DNA from: Planctomycetota bacterium
GTDB taxonomy: Bacteria; Planctomycetota; Planctomycetia; Pirellulales; PLA5
Reading direction: 5' to 3'
Length of the DNA stretch: 64,000 nt
Assembly: GCA_003576845.1 (NCBI GenBank)
Contig: QEVJ01000016.1
Coordinates: forward strand, 17,011 to 81,010
This document shows positions 57,560 to 64,000 of the stretch, piece after piece. Every line of letters starts with the position of its first letter. Position 1 is the stretch's first letter. The notes beneath the pieces are model-generated. The model searched no databases, was not told where the DNA came from, and saw nothing but the letters and a program-made list of their open reading frames with translations. The position numbers and the translations under genes were made by a program.

Positions 57560-57713
57560 TTTTTTAACGCAGAGGGCGCAGAGGGCGCGCAAAGGACGCA
57601 GAGAGAGATGCGAGAAGGATTTGCCAAGGCGAGAAACGCTAGTCACGTTCGGGATCCCCCCGGCGACCTCTGCGAATCCTCCGCGACCTCTGCGTTGAGA
57701 AACGAACCAACAT
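57560..57713. repeat. CGCAGAGG short-period inverted repeat, copy 1
   Basis: The left arm begins TTTTTTAACGCAGAGG followed by tandem GCGCAGAGG-type units. The right arm (about 57665-57713) has CCTCTGCG units and ends CTCTGCGTTGAGAAACG. The flank ACCAACATGTT resembles the flank of copy 2 (63061-63143). It fills the convergent gap between the dehydrogenase gene and the topoisomerase gene. Confidence 0.8.
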
Positions 57714-57760
57714 GTTTTTGATTACGGCCGAAGGCTTCTCCACGTCTTCTGCGCTTTGAA

Positions 57761-58912
57761 CTAGTCCAGCCAATCCTTCTCGGCGAGGCGCTGTGGCGTG
57801 TACGTTTCCGTCACGTAGCTGATGTCCTTGCTGATGAGGGCTTCGACTTCGAGCTTAAATCCGTTCTCGATCATTTTGTCGATTTCCTTCTGCCAGGCTT
57901 TCTTGCCCTCGAACCACGGATAGTTCGCGATTTGCTTCGCCCGTTTGATGTCCTGGTCGTTGAGGGCGATTTGGACGCTCGGGGAAAGCTGGCAGCGCTC
58001 GAAGTCGATGCTGCGGAGGCCCAAGAACTTCGCGTCGGGAATCGCCATTCGCTTGGATTCGTAGGCCAGATTGATGGAACCTTGCTTGAGGACGCTGTAG
58101 ATGTAGTATCCCCACGGGTCGTTGTCCAAGAGGCAGTAAATCGGCAGCTTGAGTTCGTTGTGCAAGCGGTAAAGCATTCGCCGCACGCCACGGGGCGGCT
58201 GCCCGCCGCCGTGGGTGAGAATGCAGTTGTGCTCGCGCCAGAACTTGTCTTCGTTGAAGCGTCGCCATACGGTGTCCTTTTCGACGTGGAGGATGAAATC
58301 GGCGGTGCATTTCTTGAACTGGATCACTTCCGGTTCGACGATGGAGGGGATGCTGTAACCGCCGCTTCCCATACGGGCGCAATCGATTTCATCGCCGCTG
58401 TCGACGAGCGAAATCGGCCCCACCATGCCGCCGCGGTTGCTCGCGTAGACGTGCAACTCTTCGCGGAGCGCGTTGAGCGTCACTTCGACGTCTTCGATGA
58501 TCGTGTCGCAGTCTCCCTGTTCGTCGAACGTTTCTTCCTTGGTGCCTTCGATCGTGTGTTTGAGCAGGTAGTAGAGACCACGGATGCTGGTCGTCTTGCC
58601 TTCGCCGATCAGCTTTTTCGAGCCGCTGGCGACGAGCAGCGTCTGCATGTAGCTCTTGGCCTGCGCCAGGTTGAACAACTGCCGGCGGTTCTTGGCCGAG
58701 CCCATTTCGATGAACCGTTTAGACTTGTTGTACTTGACGTTGGACAATGCCCGCGTGGGAATGTCGAGGGCCGGATCGCGGCGCTTCTGGGCGGCGGCGA
58801 CGACGCCGTCGGCAAGGTTGACGATTTGGGACAGCGTTTGCTCGTCTTTGTGGGTCAGCGTGGCGGTTGCGACACGCGACGAACCGGCGGGGCGCGGTTT
58901 CTTTTTGGCCAT
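57761..58912 (-). CDS. DNA topoisomerase VI subunit A (Spo11-like)
   Basis: The protein has 383 residues from ATG 58912. The 5Y-CAP (CAP-like) domain contains the catalytic region SIRGLYYLLKH (Tyr114/Tyr115) and the Toprim domain has Glu211 in FILHVEKDTVW and Asp263/Asp265 in LLDNDPWGYY. The 52-residue spacing from the Glu to the first Asp matches archaeal Top6A. The enzyme makes two-ended double-strand breaks with 5'-phosphotyrosyl links. It needs the GHKL ATPase subunit B (Top6B), which is not seen in this window. This is uncommon in bacteria; it probably came from archaea or was inherited in planctomycetes. An upstream start at 59002 would add a tail lacking similarity. Confidence 0.9.
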   Translation of the reverse strand: MAKKKPRPAGSSRVATATLTHKDEQTLSQIVNLADGVVAAAQKRRDPALDIPTRALSNVKYNKSKRFIEMGSAKNRRQLFNLAQAKSYMQTLLVASGSKKLIGEGKTTSIRGLYYLLKHTIEGTKEETFDEQGDCDTIIEDVEVTLNALREELHVYASNRGGMVGPISLVDSGDEIDCARMGSGGYSIPSIVEPEVIQFKKCTADFILHVEKDTVWRRFNEDKFWREHNCILTHGGGQPPRGVRRMLYRLHNELKLPIYCLLDNDPWGYYIYSVLKQGSINLAYESKRMAIPDAKFLGLRSIDFERCQLSPSVQIALNDQDIKRAKQIANYPWFEGKKAWQKEIDKMIENGFKLEVEALISKDISYVTETYTPQRLAEKDWLD

Positions 58913-59138
58913 TTGTGGGGCTTCGATTCGGGCGGATTCGATTGCAGCAGCGAACGATCCATGCCGGCGGGAAAGCGCCAGCGCGTGCGCGGACCGCAAC
59001 AACGGGGGTTAGGGTGCGCGGCGCCCAATGAATCCGGCCTGGCCGGGCGACGGGCCGCGTTTACCCAGCGACAAAGATACCCAATCGCGCCAGGTCTGGA
59101 AACGACAAATCGGCCCTGCCACGGAACCGGCATAAGGA

Positions 59139-59170
59139 ATCCCCGGCCAGAAGCGATTCTGGCCGGGGAT
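59139..59170. terminator. 14-bp perfect stem-loop
   Basis: ATCCCCGGCCAGAA (59139-59152) and TTCTGGCCGGGGAT (59157-59170) pair perfectly around a four-base loop (GCGA on the plus strand). It lies 34 bp after the stop of the Tyr/Gly-rich gene and upstream of topoisomerase VI A. There is no T-tract, so it may block transcription by stem strength alone. Confidence 0.7.
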
Positions 59171-59203
59171 CGAGCGATGCGTTTCGGTTCTCGACGGAGA
59201 AAG

Positions 59204-60238
59204 TTACCGCCGGCGTCCACCGCCGCGACCACCGCGGCCGCCGTCTCCACGGCCGACGCGGCTGCCGCCGTCACCGCGGCCGATTTCACCGCCGATAATC
59301 GAGCCGACGCCGGCGCCGACGTCGCCGCCCACCGCGCCGCCGATTTCGGCGCCGATGCCCGCGCCGACGCGACCGCCGCGGTCATAGTATCGGCCGCCGT
59401 AACCGTAACCGTAGCCGCGACCATATCGGTAGCCCGGATAATAGCCGCGGTAGCCGGAGTAATAGCGGTACGGGCGACCGTAGTAGTATCCGCCGTAGTA
59501 GCCATCGTCGTAGCCGTCGTCATAGTAGTAGCCGCCGGAGGCGTACGTGCGCGGAAAGTAGTCGTAGTAGGTATTCGGATCGAAGTCGATCCACGTGCCG
59601 TTGTGCCAGAAGACCCAGCGGTTGTCCGGCAGCCAGTACCACCAGTGGCCGTTGTGCATTTTGTAGCGCCACTGTTCGCCGCGGTTTCCGCCGTCGCGAC
59701 GCGAATCGCTGCGGGCGTCGGCACGCCCGCGCACGTCGGCGCCGGCATCGGCTCGGGCGTCGCCGCGAACGTCTGCGCGGGCATCGCCGCGAACGTCGCC
59801 GCGAATGTCTGCTTGGGCGCCGGGGCGATCGGCGCGGCCGCGCACGTCGGCTTCGCCGCGCACTTCGGCGCCGCGACGGACGTCGGCTTCGCCGCGCACG
59901 TCGGCGTCGGCACGGGCGTCGGCGCCGCGAGACCCGGCCCGGACGTCGGCATCGGCACGGATGTCGGCATCGGCACGAGCTTCGGGGCGTTCGCCGGCGT
60001 TATCCGCCGCATCACGAGCGGTGTCGCGGGCGTCCTGCGTTGCGTCGGCCGCTGCATTGGGCGCGGCGTCGGGCGGGACATCTTGTACGGCGTTGGCGGC
60101 ATTGCCGGCGGCGTCTTGGGCCGTGTCGGCGGCGCGGTCTGCTGCGCCTCCGACGTCTTGTGGCGCGTCTTGTGCGGGAAGCGGCGTCGCCAACGCCAGG
60201 CCCGCGAGAAAAGCCATACTCGTTCGTACCCATCTCAT
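59204..60238 (-). CDS. Secreted low-complexity protein with Asp/Arg/Ala repeats and Tyr/Gly-rich tail
   Basis: The protein has 344 residues. A signal peptide (about 1-22, ending TPLPAQ) leads to Asp/Ala-rich helical sequence, then about 90 residues of tandem ADADVRG/GEADVRG/GDARADVRG units. The aromatic motif WRYKMHNGHWWYWLPDNRWV with FWHNGTW is a module seen in planctomycete secreted proteins. The C-terminal 110 residues are Tyr/Gly-rich (YYDDGYDDGYYGGYYYGR) and then glycine-zipper-like (GAGIGAEIGGAVGGDVGAG). The protein is probably envelope-associated and partly disordered. The function is unknown. Confidence 0.75.
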   Translation of the reverse strand: MRWVRTSMAFLAGLALATPLPAQDAPQDVGGAADRAADTAQDAAGNAANAVQDVPPDAAPNAAADATQDARDTARDAADNAGERPEARADADIRADADVRAGSRGADARADADVRGEADVRRGAEVRGEADVRGRADRPGAQADIRGDVRGDARADVRGDARADAGADVRGRADARSDSRRDGGNRGEQWRYKMHNGHWWYWLPDNRWVFWHNGTWIDFDPNTYYDYFPRTYASGGYYYDDGYDDGYYGGYYYGRPYRYYSGYRGYYPGYRYGRGYGYGYGGRYYDRGGRVGAGIGAEIGGAVGGDVGAGVGSIIGGEIGRGDGGSRVGRGDGGRGGRGGGRRR

Positions 60239-60501
60239 AGCATTACCCCTCGATAAGAGACCCGAAGAACTTTGCGCGAGTTGCGCACCTGTCGCGGTTC
60301 ATGGCGTTTGTCGCAAGGGTTGCACGCCGCGTGCCGAAACTGGCGGCGGGTTCCGGGGGCGCGTCCATCGGGGCCGACATCGCCTTCGCCGGTTGGTCGG
60401 AAAGTCGAATCGGCGTTACTAAGGACGGTGTCGCGCGGGCGTCGCGGCTTCCAGAGTGGTTGCGATTTGCCCAGCGCGATTGGTACGCGGCCGGTCGAGC
60501 G

Positions 60502-60948
60502 TCATTCGCCGGCGCGCAGGAGCACGAACCCGAACAGCGCCACCCACGCCATCGCGAACAGCACGGGCACGGCGACGGCGAGCGGTCGGGCGATCGACAG
60601 GCCGTCGGCGAGTCCCGGCGTCCCCATCGTGGCGACGGTTCCGGCGTATTCGCGGACGGCCTGCTTCATCCGCGCGTAGACGTGCTTGCAATAGCGCCAG
60701 TGGCGGAGTTGGACGCGGAGCCATAAGAGCGCGAACGCGAGGCCGATGGCGGCGAGCGGCACGAACACGCCGAGGGACGCTTCCTTGTTGTACAGGATGG
60801 CGAACACGCCCAGCAGCCCGACCTGAATCGCCGAGAAGTAGTTGAGGCGATCGTGAAACAGCTTTTCCTCGTGCAAGCCGTGTTGCCAGAGGCGGTTGAT
60901 CGCGTCGGCGTCGAGCGGGGCGTCGATTTGGTCGGGCGGAGCGTCCAT
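60502..60948 (-). CDS. Small membrane protein (RipA-like)
   Basis: The protein has 148 residues from ATG 60948 (MDAPPDQIDAPLDADAINRL). A charged N-terminus of about 45 residues (WQHGLHEEKLFHDRLNYF) is followed by hydrophobic segments IQVGLLGVFAILYN, VFVPLAAIGLAFALLWLRVQ and, at the C-terminus, PLAVAVPVLFAMAWVALFGF. Similar small four-helix membrane proteins are often labelled RipA family. No function can be assigned. The longer upstream frame is Arg-rich and not supported. A 113-bp gap separates it from the gene encoded further upstream. Confidence 0.65.
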   Translation of the reverse strand: MDAPPDQIDAPLDADAINRLWQHGLHEEKLFHDRLNYFSAIQVGLLGVFAILYNKEASLGVFVPLAAIGLAFALLWLRVQLRHWRYCKHVYARMKQAVREYAGTVATMGTPGLADGLSIARPLAVAVPVLFAMAWVALFGFVLLRAGE

Positions 60949-61088
60949 TGGCGGCAACGGAAGTGGCGTGGATGACGTGAGCAACCGGCCGTCACCCACG
61001 ACCGCGCCGCATCGGCTGCCATTATCGAGATTGGTCGCCAATGCCGCCAGAGTTGTCGGCCACAGAGGCGGGCACTGCCGGCGGACGT

Positions 61089-61478
61089 TCATTTTCCCGG
61101 TCGCTGCGCCGCGATCTTCTCGACTTCCAAACGCGACAACACGCGATCTCCGCGCGTCCGCTGCGCCTGCCATCTGTCGTCGAACTTCGAGTCGTCGCCG
61201 ATGTCCGGCGACCAATCGACGAAGTTGCCGGCCGGGTCGAATACATACGCTGCCGGACCGGAGGGAAGCAAGCCTCCCGCGGGTCCATAGGCGATCACGT
61301 GGCGTTCGCCATTCGCATCCACGGCAACGAAGTCGTCGGCCGCGGGCTGCCATTCGAGAAATTCGTGCAGGTCGGTGACTCGGTCACCTGGAGCAACGCG
61401 GCGGTAGAGTGCCGCCTCGGTAGCGACGTAGCCGCCGACAAGCACAGCGAGGAGGATGATCGGGCGAAGCGGCTTCAT
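61089..61478 (-). CDS. Small N-terminally anchored hypothetical protein
   Basis: The protein has 129 residues from ATG 61478 (MKPLRPIILLAVLVGGYVAT). One membrane helix (about 5-22) is followed by a short soluble domain (LHEFLEWQPAADDFVAVDAN and VFDPAGNFVDWSPDIGDDSK), which may lie on the outer side. No family is recognised. The gene lies between the RipA-like gene and the DUF1501 gene on the same strand. Confidence 0.62.
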   Translation of the reverse strand: MKPLRPIILLAVLVGGYVATEAALYRRVAPGDRVTDLHEFLEWQPAADDFVAVDANGERHVIAYGPAGGLLPSGPAAYVFDPAGNFVDWSPDIGDDSKFDDRWQAQRTRGDRVLSRLEVEKIAAQRPGK

Positions 61479-61599
61479 TTTGGAATCACGCTCGCTTCGG
61501 CGAACATGCGGTCGAAATCCAATCTCGCACGTTCCGTGTCGAATCGTGCCACTGGATCTGCCAGCGCTAAGCCGCACGCTCTCATGCCTCGCTTCGTCG

Positions 61600-63009
61600 T
61601 CAGGCCATCACGTCCGTCACCGCCCGGCCGGGGGCGATTGGTAGGGGGCGGTTTGTGCGGTCGTGGACTTCGGTGGTTGGGTCGATGCCGAGGAGGTGGA
61701 AGAGCGTGGCGGAGAGGTCTTCCGGGCGGACGGGGTCGCGGGCGGGGAGGCTGGCGGTTTTGTCGCTTTGGCCGTAGACGAAGCCGCGTTTCGTGCCGCC
61801 GCCGGCGAGGAGTGCCGTGTAACACTGGGGCCAGTGGTCGCGGCTTTCGTTCTGGTTGATCTTGGGCGTGCGGCCGAACTCGCCGACCCAGAGGACGAGC
61901 GTGTCTTCCAACAGGCCGCGCTGGTCGAGGTCGTTGATGAGCGTGGGAAGCGTCTGCTCGGTGATCGGGAGGTGATACTTCGCGACGATGGGATACATCT
62001 TGGTGTTGTTGAAGCCGTGCGTATCCCAGCCGCCGTTGGTCGTGCTCTGGCCGCCGATGCTTTGGGCGAAGTAGACGGAGACGAACTTGACGCCGGACTC
62101 GACGAGGCGGCGGGCGAGCAGACAGCTTTGGCCGTAGGTGGTGCGGCCGTAGGCTTCGCGGATCTGGTTTGGCTCTTGCGAAAGATCGAAAGCGCGGCGG
62201 ACGCGCTCGGAACCGAGCATGGCGAGGGCGCGGTCGTAATAAGCGTCCATGCCCGAGGCGGCGGCGGATTGGTCGAGGAGGCGCGTCTGGCGGTCGACGA
62301 TTTTCATGAGTTCGCGGCGGCGTTCGAGGCGGGCGAGCGAAACGCCGGCGGGAAGGCTTAGCTCGGGGAGGCGGAAGCCGTCTTCGTTCGGGTCGTTGGT
62401 GAAGAAGAGCGGGTCGTGGGTTTTGCCCAGGAAGCTGGCATGTTGGCCGGGGGTGATGGAGCCATCGCTGATCGTGTACGGATAGGCGACGAACGTAGGA
62501 AGTTCGCTGGCGGCGGGCGCTAGGCGATCCACGACGCTGCCGTAGGCGGGGAACAGTTCGGGCGAGTCGCGGAGTCGCTGGTCGTCGGTGGCGGGGGCGT
62601 GGCCGGTGAGGGCGTAGTAGCCGGCCGAGTTATGGTTCGTCATGCGATGCGTCAGCGTGCGGATGAGCGTCACCTTGTTCATGATTTGGGCGGTCTTGGG
62701 GAGATGCTCGCAAACGGGTTCGCCGACGAGCGTGCTGGCGATCGGCTTGAAGGGGCTGCGGACGCCGTCGGGGGCGTCGGGCTTCATGTCGAACATGTCG
62801 AGTTGCGACGGCCCGCCCCACTGGAACAGGAAGATGACGGATTTGGCGCGGGGCTTGAGCGATTGCCTAGCGGGCGCTGCGGCTTCGGCGGCGAGGAGTT
62901 TTGGGACGGTGAGACCGCAGAGGCCGAGGCCGCCGATGCGGAGGACGGCGCGGCGGGAGTATTGTGCGGCGGCGTGGATCGAGCAGGACGACGATTGCGG
63001 GGAATGCAT
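61600..63009 (-). CDS. DUF1501 domain-containing protein (Tat-exported sulfatase-like)
   Basis: The protein has 469 residues from ATG 63009. A twin-arginine signal (SRRAVLRIGGLGLCGLTVPK, about 19-38) targets it for folded export. The mature part is a DUF1501 protein with the alkaline-phosphatase/sulfatase-like landmarks FQWGGPSQLDMFDMKPDAP, THRMTNHNSAGYYALTG, NGGWDTHGFN, WVGEFGRTPKINQ, GRDHWPQCYT-like NESRDHWPQCYTALLAGGG and HDRTNRPLP. In planctomycetes DUF1501 genes nearly always follow a DUF1549/DUF1553 gene, as here. The substrate is unknown. The frame extends upstream through a repeat that encodes no plausible protein. Confidence 0.92.
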   Translation of the reverse strand: MHSPQSSSCSIHAAAQYSRRAVLRIGGLGLCGLTVPKLLAAEAAAPARQSLKPRAKSVIFLFQWGGPSQLDMFDMKPDAPDGVRSPFKPIASTLVGEPVCEHLPKTAQIMNKVTLIRTLTHRMTNHNSAGYYALTGHAPATDDQRLRDSPELFPAYGSVVDRLAPAASELPTFVAYPYTISDGSITPGQHASFLGKTHDPLFFTNDPNEDGFRLPELSLPAGVSLARLERRRELMKIVDRQTRLLDQSAAASGMDAYYDRALAMLGSERVRRAFDLSQEPNQIREAYGRTTYGQSCLLARRLVESGVKFVSVYFAQSIGGQSTTNGGWDTHGFNNTKMYPIVAKYHLPITEQTLPTLINDLDQRGLLEDTLVLWVGEFGRTPKINQNESRDHWPQCYTALLAGGGTKRGFVYGQSDKTASLPARDPVRPEDLSATLFHLLGIDPTTEVHDRTNRPLPIAPGRAVTDVMA

Positions 63010-63060
63010 ATCGGAGTTCCTTAGCGCATCGCGGCGGGATTGTGGAGTTGAGCGGGATCG

Positions 63061-63143
63061 TTTTTTAACGCAGAGGACGCGGAGGACGCGCAGAGGACGC
63101 AGAGAATTCAAGAACAGGAGCTAGCGACCTCTGCGTTAAAAAA
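63061..63143. repeat. CGCAGAGG short-period inverted repeat, copy 2
   Basis: TTTTTTAACGCAGAGG (63061-63076) and its perfect complement CCTCTGCGTTAAAAAA (63128-63143) bound tandem GACGCGGAGGACGCGCAGAG units. The perfect 16-bp ends with T and A tracts would act as a two-way terminator between the DUF1553 and DUF1501 genes. Confidence 0.85.
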
Positions 63144-63398
63144 ATGTACCAACTTGTTCTTCGTTCCCCGCCAATCATCGCCACAAGAGGTTCAATGCCG
63201 AAACACAAACTCCTTGGCGTTCAGGAGTGCCCAGGCGATGTCTTGGAGTGCGGAGAGCCGATCATCGGCGGTGAAGATTGCGGCGTGGCAGGCTTGTTGT
63301 TCTATGGGCGTGGGTTCGCGGCCGAGCGTGGTCCAATAGAGTTCGTCGACGATTGCGGGGATAGGGCCATCGCCCGCGGCCCAGCGTGCGAGCTGGCC

Positions 63399-63497
63399 GC
63401 GGTTGTCGGCGAGGGCGTCGTGGAGGACTTCGCCGCTGGCGAGAGCGAAGGTTTGGGCGAGCGTGGTCTCGTCGGAGCGTTCGCATTCGCAGACGAG
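63399..63497. repeat. 99-bp perfect direct repeat, copy 1
   Basis: It is identical over 99 bases to 63902-64000, which ends at the window edge. The offset is 503 bp, one short of 504 (168 codons). Both copies encode the same CECERSD...DNR segment. Confidence 0.95.
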
Positions 63498-63901
63498 TGG
63501 CGCTTTTTGGTGACGCTCGCCACGCCCGGAAGTTGGCCCGCGCGCGTGCCGGGCGGGACGTCGGGCCAGGCTTGCGGCACGTCGAGCGCCTGGTGGATCG
63601 CGTCGAAAATCTGCTCGGCTTCGAGGCGGCGGATTGCGGCGCGGGCGAAGTGGGTTTCGTCGCCGACGTGCGGGTGTGCGGCGGCGTCGAAGGTGCTTGC
63701 CGCCTGATAGACGTGCGAGTTGGCAATGCGCCGCACGAGCGTACGCAGGTCGAAATCGGCGGCGACGAGTTCGCGCGAGACGCTCGCCAAGAGCGCCGGG
63801 TTGGTGGGCGGATTGCTCGCGCGGAAATCGTCGACCGGTTCGACGATGCCGACGCCGATCACTTGCCGCCACACGCGATTGGCCTGGACCTGGACGAATA
63901 G

Positions 63902-64000
63902 GCGGTTGTCGGCGAGGGCGTCGTGGAGGACTTCGCCGCTGGCGAGAGCGAAGGTTTGGGCGAGCGTGGTCTCGTCGGAGCGTTCGCATTCGCAGACGAG
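63902..64000. repeat. 99-bp perfect direct repeat, copy 2 (cut by window end)
   Basis: It matches 63399-63497 base for base; identity may continue beyond the window. Just after this copy on the minus strand the coding sequence continues LFVQVQANRVWRQ, in frame. Confidence 0.95.

Larger units (their letters stand above)
63192..64000 (-). pseudogene. DUF1549/DUF1553-type protein, frameshifted and internally duplicated
   Basis: The gene enters at the right edge and ends with the family's usual tail (LQDIAWALLNAKEFVFRH, stop 63192). Read from the edge, frame A gives CECERSDETTLAQTFALASG, then NRVWRQVIGVGIVEPVDDFR, RRIANSHVYQA and PPGTRAGQLPG, which are typical of the DUF1553 half. At an A5 tract (63504-63508 on the plus strand) the similarity moves to a second frame: APLVCECERSDETTLAQTF, LADNRGQLARW, ELYWTTLGREPTPIEQQACH. 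Frame A alone would end in unrelated sequence. Adding one base to the tract restores a single frame. The CECERSD segment occurs twice (63399-63497, 63902-64000). Confidence 0.75.

Noticed and set aside
57560..57713. CRISPR or tRNA-like structure
   Set aside because: The repeats are 8-9 bp tandem units in inverted arms with no spacers, and there is no acceptor or anticodon arrangement.
57932..60256. A 774-residue open frame on the plus strand
   Set aside because: It is antisense to topoisomerase VI A and the Tyr/Gly-rich gene. The alanine/valine-rich tail is the complement of Asp/Arg repeat codons.

Overview
The window is GC-rich, densely coded bacterial chromosome that reads as Planctomycetota (Pirellulales-like). 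The markers are a DUF1501 protein paired with a DUF1549/DUF1553-type protein, a BBP7-type beta-barrel protein, a giant surface protein carrying the LEPLEDRRML motif, a large membrane-anchored Ser/Thr kinase, a degenerate J-domain protein, and many dispersed palindromic repeats between genes. No rRNA, tRNA, CRISPR array, transposase or prophage was recognised.

Layout. 1-8.2 kb: the end of an LL-diaminopimelate aminotransferase gene, a lipoprotein, a B12-binding radical SAM protein, an Xaa-Pro aminopeptidase and a winged-helix AAA ATPase. 8.4-10.2 kb: an alpha/beta hydrolase, a small unknown gene and a toxin-antitoxin pair. 10.2-15.2 kb (minus strand): cdsA, phoH and pgpH, an envelope/signalling group. 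15.3-18.4 kb: an amidohydrolase and an accessory two-gene module of a degenerate ImmA/IrrE-like protein with a small partner. 18.6-31.1 kb: a BBP7 porin-like gene facing a 3628-residue protein with 27 Calx-beta-like repeats. 31.4-36.3 kb: an ABC ATPase, a degenerate J-domain membrane protein and a ParD antitoxin with a frameshifted ParE toxin. 36.7-47.1 kb: a secreted esterase-like protein, a glycerophosphodiesterase, a 2056-residue kinase-pseudokinase and a prepilin-like protein. 47.2-54 kb: a TerC family protein, a gamma carbonic anhydrase, small membrane proteins, a TPR protein and EttA. 54.2-57.5 kb: a probable hydroxyproline catabolic cluster. 57.8-64 kb: an orphan topoisomerase VI subunit A, a Tyr/Gly-rich secreted protein, small membrane proteins, a DUF1501 protein and a disrupted DUF1553 gene.

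How genes work together. The clearest pathway is at 54.2-57.5 kb. A DapA-superfamily deaminase, a 4-hydroxyproline epimerase and an FAD D-amino-acid dehydrogenase together would take trans-4-hydroxy-L-proline to alpha-ketoglutarate semialdehyde. CdsA, PhoH and PgpH form a conserved housekeeping neighbourhood. The two toxin-antitoxin loci and the ImmA-like module are the accessory parts.

The main non-gene signal is a set of short-period (about 7 or 9 bp) inverted repeats. They fill intergenic spaces, abut start and stop codons, sit inside the radical SAM reading frame and supply the last codons of one membrane protein. The strongest leads for follow-up are these repeats, the orphan topoisomerase VI A, the ImmA-like module, the kinase-pseudokinase fusion, and the tandem duplication with frameshift at the right edge.
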